Shown here one piece after another: positions 21,701-22,726 of a stretch of DNA of 22,726 nt. The DNA comes from a virus: IMG/VR virus record IMGVR_UViG_3300037584_004438, positions 1-22,726 of that record. One strand, 5' to 3'. The position numbers and the translations under genes are program-made. The notes under the pieces are model-generated. The model was not told the DNA's origin. It saw nothing but the letters and a program-made list of their open reading frames with translations, and did not search any database. Every line of letters begins with the position of its first letter. Within the stretch, counting starts at the first letter, position 1.

Positions 21701-22726
21701 GTGCCGGTATCTGCGCTTGAACTACTTACAGTAAATGTCCTGTCGGCAAGAGAAATTTTAGTTCCTCCTGCAAATTTTAATCCGGGTGAAGTTGTAATAG
21801 CATTGGCAGCACGACTTACAAATCTTCGTGGTTGACTTGTAATAGTAAGTGTACCTGAAGGAGTTGAGCCGGGTGTAACAGATAAATCAAATTGCGTACC
21901 ACTAACTACATTTGCTACAGTAGCATTAGTTGGTATGTTTGTACCTGTTACTTTACTTCCTACAATTATGTTACCATTACTACTATGTGTTATTCTTGCA
22001 CCTGATATACTTGAGAAAGTTACAGTTATATCACCAAAAGTAAGTGTTTGTCCACTTTTTACACCACCAGTTGTTGATGCCGATAACTCAAATTCAGTAT
22101 CACTTGTTACGGATGAAATTGTAGCACCGACAGGGATACCAGTACCGCTTACAGTCATACCAGCAACTAACATCTTTGTTGAATTATGCGTGATAGTTGG
22201 GTCGTTATTATATGCAGCACCGCCTATAGTGAAGTTATTTACTGTAGATGGCTTCGGGGTTTTTATTTTAAATCCAAAAGGACCGGGGCTTGTAAAGTAA
22301 GTTGCATCGTGATAATGAATTGTTTCAAAGTGTTCAGGCATACTGTTAAGTGGTTTTTGGTCAATTGCTTTATCTGCTGAACTACTTAACCATGTTCGTG
22401 TACTGTCGCTATAATAAGTGTGCGGTCTACCAAGATTAGGATGCCATAGACACAAGAAAGCATCTGCCATGTGGAGACTGTTTGTATCTCGTGTGCCCTG
22501 TAAATTCTGTGGTAAATTCCTTGTCATAATGCTTGTCTTTGATTCTTTTAATATCGCACCGGCTGGTCTAAAATCATTCATACGAGAAAGTCTAATTTTT
22601 GTACCAGCAGTTAAATTATCAGTGAAAGTAGTGTTAGCAGCGATTGTGAATAATTTTGGTTTATTCATATTGGTTGCGTCATAACCACTTCTTTCAGTAT
22701 AAGTGTGAGTTCTTCTAATACCGTTT
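18715..22726 (-). CDS. Giant virion/tail protein with five repeated beta modules (5' partial)
   Basis: At least 1336 residues. The reading frame stays open from the ATG at 22668 to the right edge with coding-like residues (ERSGYDATNM), and no ribosome-binding site precedes that ATG, so the N terminus lies outside the window. Residues below are numbered from that ATG. Five copies of a ~65-residue beta module occur at about 147-211, 213-278, 369-434, 730-795 and 1047-1112, separated by unique parts. A Tyr/Trp/Arg/Gly-rich block (440-700) repeats RPFG (RPFGYRFGLR, RPFGCPVRTLR) and includes DWWGDSFG and DWWGNTRG, a likely folded core. The protein is probably secreted only as part of a virion, since there is no visible signal or membrane span. 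Coding with the hub and fibre genes points to the tail tip or head-tail surface. Exact role unknown. Confidence 0.8.
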   Translation of the reverse strand, partial: NGIRRTHTYTERSGYDATNMNKPKLFTIAANTTFTDNLTAGTKIRLSRMNDFRPAGAILKESKTSIMTRNLPQNLQGTRDTNSLHMADAFLCLWHPNLGRPHTYYSDSTRTWLSSSADKAIDQKPLNSMPEHFETIHYHDATYFTSPGPFGFKIKTPKPSTVNNFTIGGAAYNNDPTITHNSTKMLVAGMTVSGTGIPVGATISSVTSDTEFELSASTTGGVKSGQTLTFGDITVTFSSISGARITHSSNGNIIVGSKVTGTNIPTNATVANVVSGTQFDLSVTPGSTPSGTLTITSQPRRFVSRAANAITTSPGLKFAGGTKISLADRTFTVSSSSADTGTVITVIEDTPTEFNTRRFRGEFVQYGADGDGGTVTEIEALNTYDILTVGSASYNNDPTIDLASTASLEVGMRVDGDGIPSGATIASITDADTFELSVSTTGGAKSSETLTFYKAVAYQAQAGTSTMLNHFWPCGSRGGPITSRLDGYGYVSSSWIYPRDYGYDKPIWTDADDDGSYTVSSGISKSNYSSLSNTLRTRPFGYRFGLRQPYNKPQWATYGLRALRESAITATNASVAYQHGPLVQVEGGTWTYAGGEAGVSNPTLSDMYVGILERQTNFSGMLNVDKPGYQVRYSDGMRFTRPFGCPVRTLRNASSVARDWWGDSFGKNLSTIEDMAGYYIVDWWGNTRGEDVRRFPVRGFGIRPAWDAGDSYEFDRSSNETPATRSAGLFNLKSAYNSDDGYATIKSFTVGGGSYNNDPTITHTSSSSIVAGMGVAGSGIPSGAYVASVTDATHFELSVATTGGSKSSQTLTFTDGRSLPRFGGRLNIHNNASASTLIDVFFPRHSLRVGDMGNGRGVRYPTMFNEDVLTALNEPNHTTGMVLSHHTAEPNLNDGYLRARNDTLQNDEVPRGISARLEIDEDGLLKPEAVVSDRVENISGDTPHKDAISRSSPRIGIDTENIEGEDVNLIVLNTEAHSLHTDRNVGQRVVLQGGMTTGSQTLADYDLTALTFTAQPAGGVMRMSHTSNFNPLGGVYIAETKNYLSPIDDTDWGSFSDATCDTNHTSGLSDGSSTSVRHITMDSTAKLVVGMTVTGTGIPSSATVTAINNATCFTLSADTTATNANTTLTFGPPVGKGSNPYVTDVFTSASKRANTKDKSISFMLKPVRLLDKQHIEMFRSNLNLATTSPQYGSNYFAATAGGKYGLFTYETTNGRATGGGQFMTSSSPNTNAPYTPAYFMDISADESKPISKGPKLKGTGVTGYDSTTINNEVTRVVMSQNTLEHYRSDASRRRTFQDDTGTSFLRKDFSVQPRFSQSLHPKGHKGDLNLDGGDLP
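18724..18732 (-). promoter_or_regulatory. Ribosome-binding site supporting a GTG start
   Basis: On the minus strand GGTGGTGAT lies 5 nt before the GTG at 18718 and supports initiation of the hub-like protein at this overlapping GTG. Confidence 0.65.
19333..19530 (-). repeat. Beta module, copy 5 (diverged)
   Basis: Keeps VGMTVTGTGIPSSATV, F-T-L-S and a TTLTF end, but the N-terminal YNNDPT strand is replaced by VRHITMDSTAKL. Confidence 0.75.
20284..20481 (-). repeat. Beta module, copy 4
   Basis: Carries GGGSYNNDPTITH, VAGMGVAGSGIPSGA, FELS and TTGGSKSSQTLTF. It follows the aromatic RPFG/DWWG block. Confidence 0.85.
21367..21564 (-). repeat. Beta module, copy 3
   Basis: Carries SYNNDPTI, VGMRVDGDGIPSGATI, FELS and TTGGAKSSETLTF. 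It follows a unique ~90-residue stretch after copy 2. Confidence 0.85.
21835..22032 (-). repeat. Beta module, copy 2 (diverged)
   Basis: Directly follows copy 1. It keeps the VG..V.GT.IP..A.V core, F-D-L-S and a final TLTI strand, but lacks YNNDPT and the TTGG turn. Confidence 0.7.
22036..22230 (-). repeat. Beta module, copy 1
   Basis: Encodes the unit pattern G.A.YNNDPTI, VAGM.V.G.GIP.GA.I, then FELS, TTGG.KS.QTLTF. This is one of the three closest copies, with the YNNDPT and TTGG hallmarks complete. Confidence 0.85.

Noticed and set aside
18715-22668. ATG at 22668 as the true start of the giant virion gene
   Set aside because: The frame stays open for another 19 codons to the right edge and no Shine-Dalgarno match precedes this ATG.
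13249-22684. Many + strand ORFs of 60-120 codons on the right half
   Set aside because: They lie opposite long, repeat-rich minus-strand genes, are Ser/Thr/Pro-rich in the way antisense frames of such genes are, and lack ribosome-binding sites and operon order.

Overview
The window looks like part of the genome of a tailed double-stranded DNA virus of a marine archaeon. Its gene set is closest to the magroviruses of Marine Group II Euryarchaeota. That assignment is an inference from gene content: an archaeal/eukaryotic-type replication set (family B DNA polymerase, PCNA-like clamp, PriS/PriL-type primase, ERCC4-family nuclease, probable RPA-like ssDNA-binding protein) and a group II chaperonin lie beside long tail-type virion genes. 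Base composition is moderately AT-rich. Ribosome-binding sites are GGTGAT/GGAGGT-like, as expected for pairing with an archaeal or bacterial 16S 3' end. There are no tRNA or rRNA genes, CRISPR arrays or insertion sequences.

Positions 1-13,074 carry sixteen tightly packed genes on the + strand, many with TAATG, ATGA or GTGA overlaps. In order they are: a partial RPA-like protein; a Sak4/RadA-like ATPase with a Ser/Lys-rich hexamer-repeat N terminus; a PCNA-like clamp; PolB; a tiny MazG-like protein; a Cas4-like nuclease with Fe-S cysteines; a 99-residue unknown with a near-perfect PIP box; a single-chain PriS-PriL(Fe-S) primase; two AT-rich unknowns, the first possibly a winged helix; an ERCC4-HhH nuclease; a P-loop ATPase with a C-terminal winged-helix-like segment; a 34-residue Cys protein; a DEDDy exonuclease; a thermosome subunit; and a 54-residue zinc ribbon.

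Positions 13,077-22,726 carry five genes on the - strand. In transcription order they are: a very large virion protein that runs off the right edge and holds five copies of a ~65-residue beta module; a probable baseplate-hub protein; a 114-residue connector; a 1146-residue tail fibre with tandem ~140-residue repeats; and a small Ig/PKD-like protein. The two modules converge with only 2 nt between stop codons.

The left module would copy and recombine viral DNA with little host help: primase starts, PolB extends, the clamp tethers, the ssDNA-binding protein and Sak4-like ATPase handle single strands, and the nucleases process branches and ends. The chaperonin may fold viral or host proteins during infection. 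The right module builds the adsorption end of the virion. Terminase, portal, capsid and clamp-loader genes are not in the window. The points most worth a second look are the PIP-box protein, the HTDS form of PolB motif C, the changed GDGTT motif in the chaperonin, the AT-rich unknown pair and the repeated beta module.
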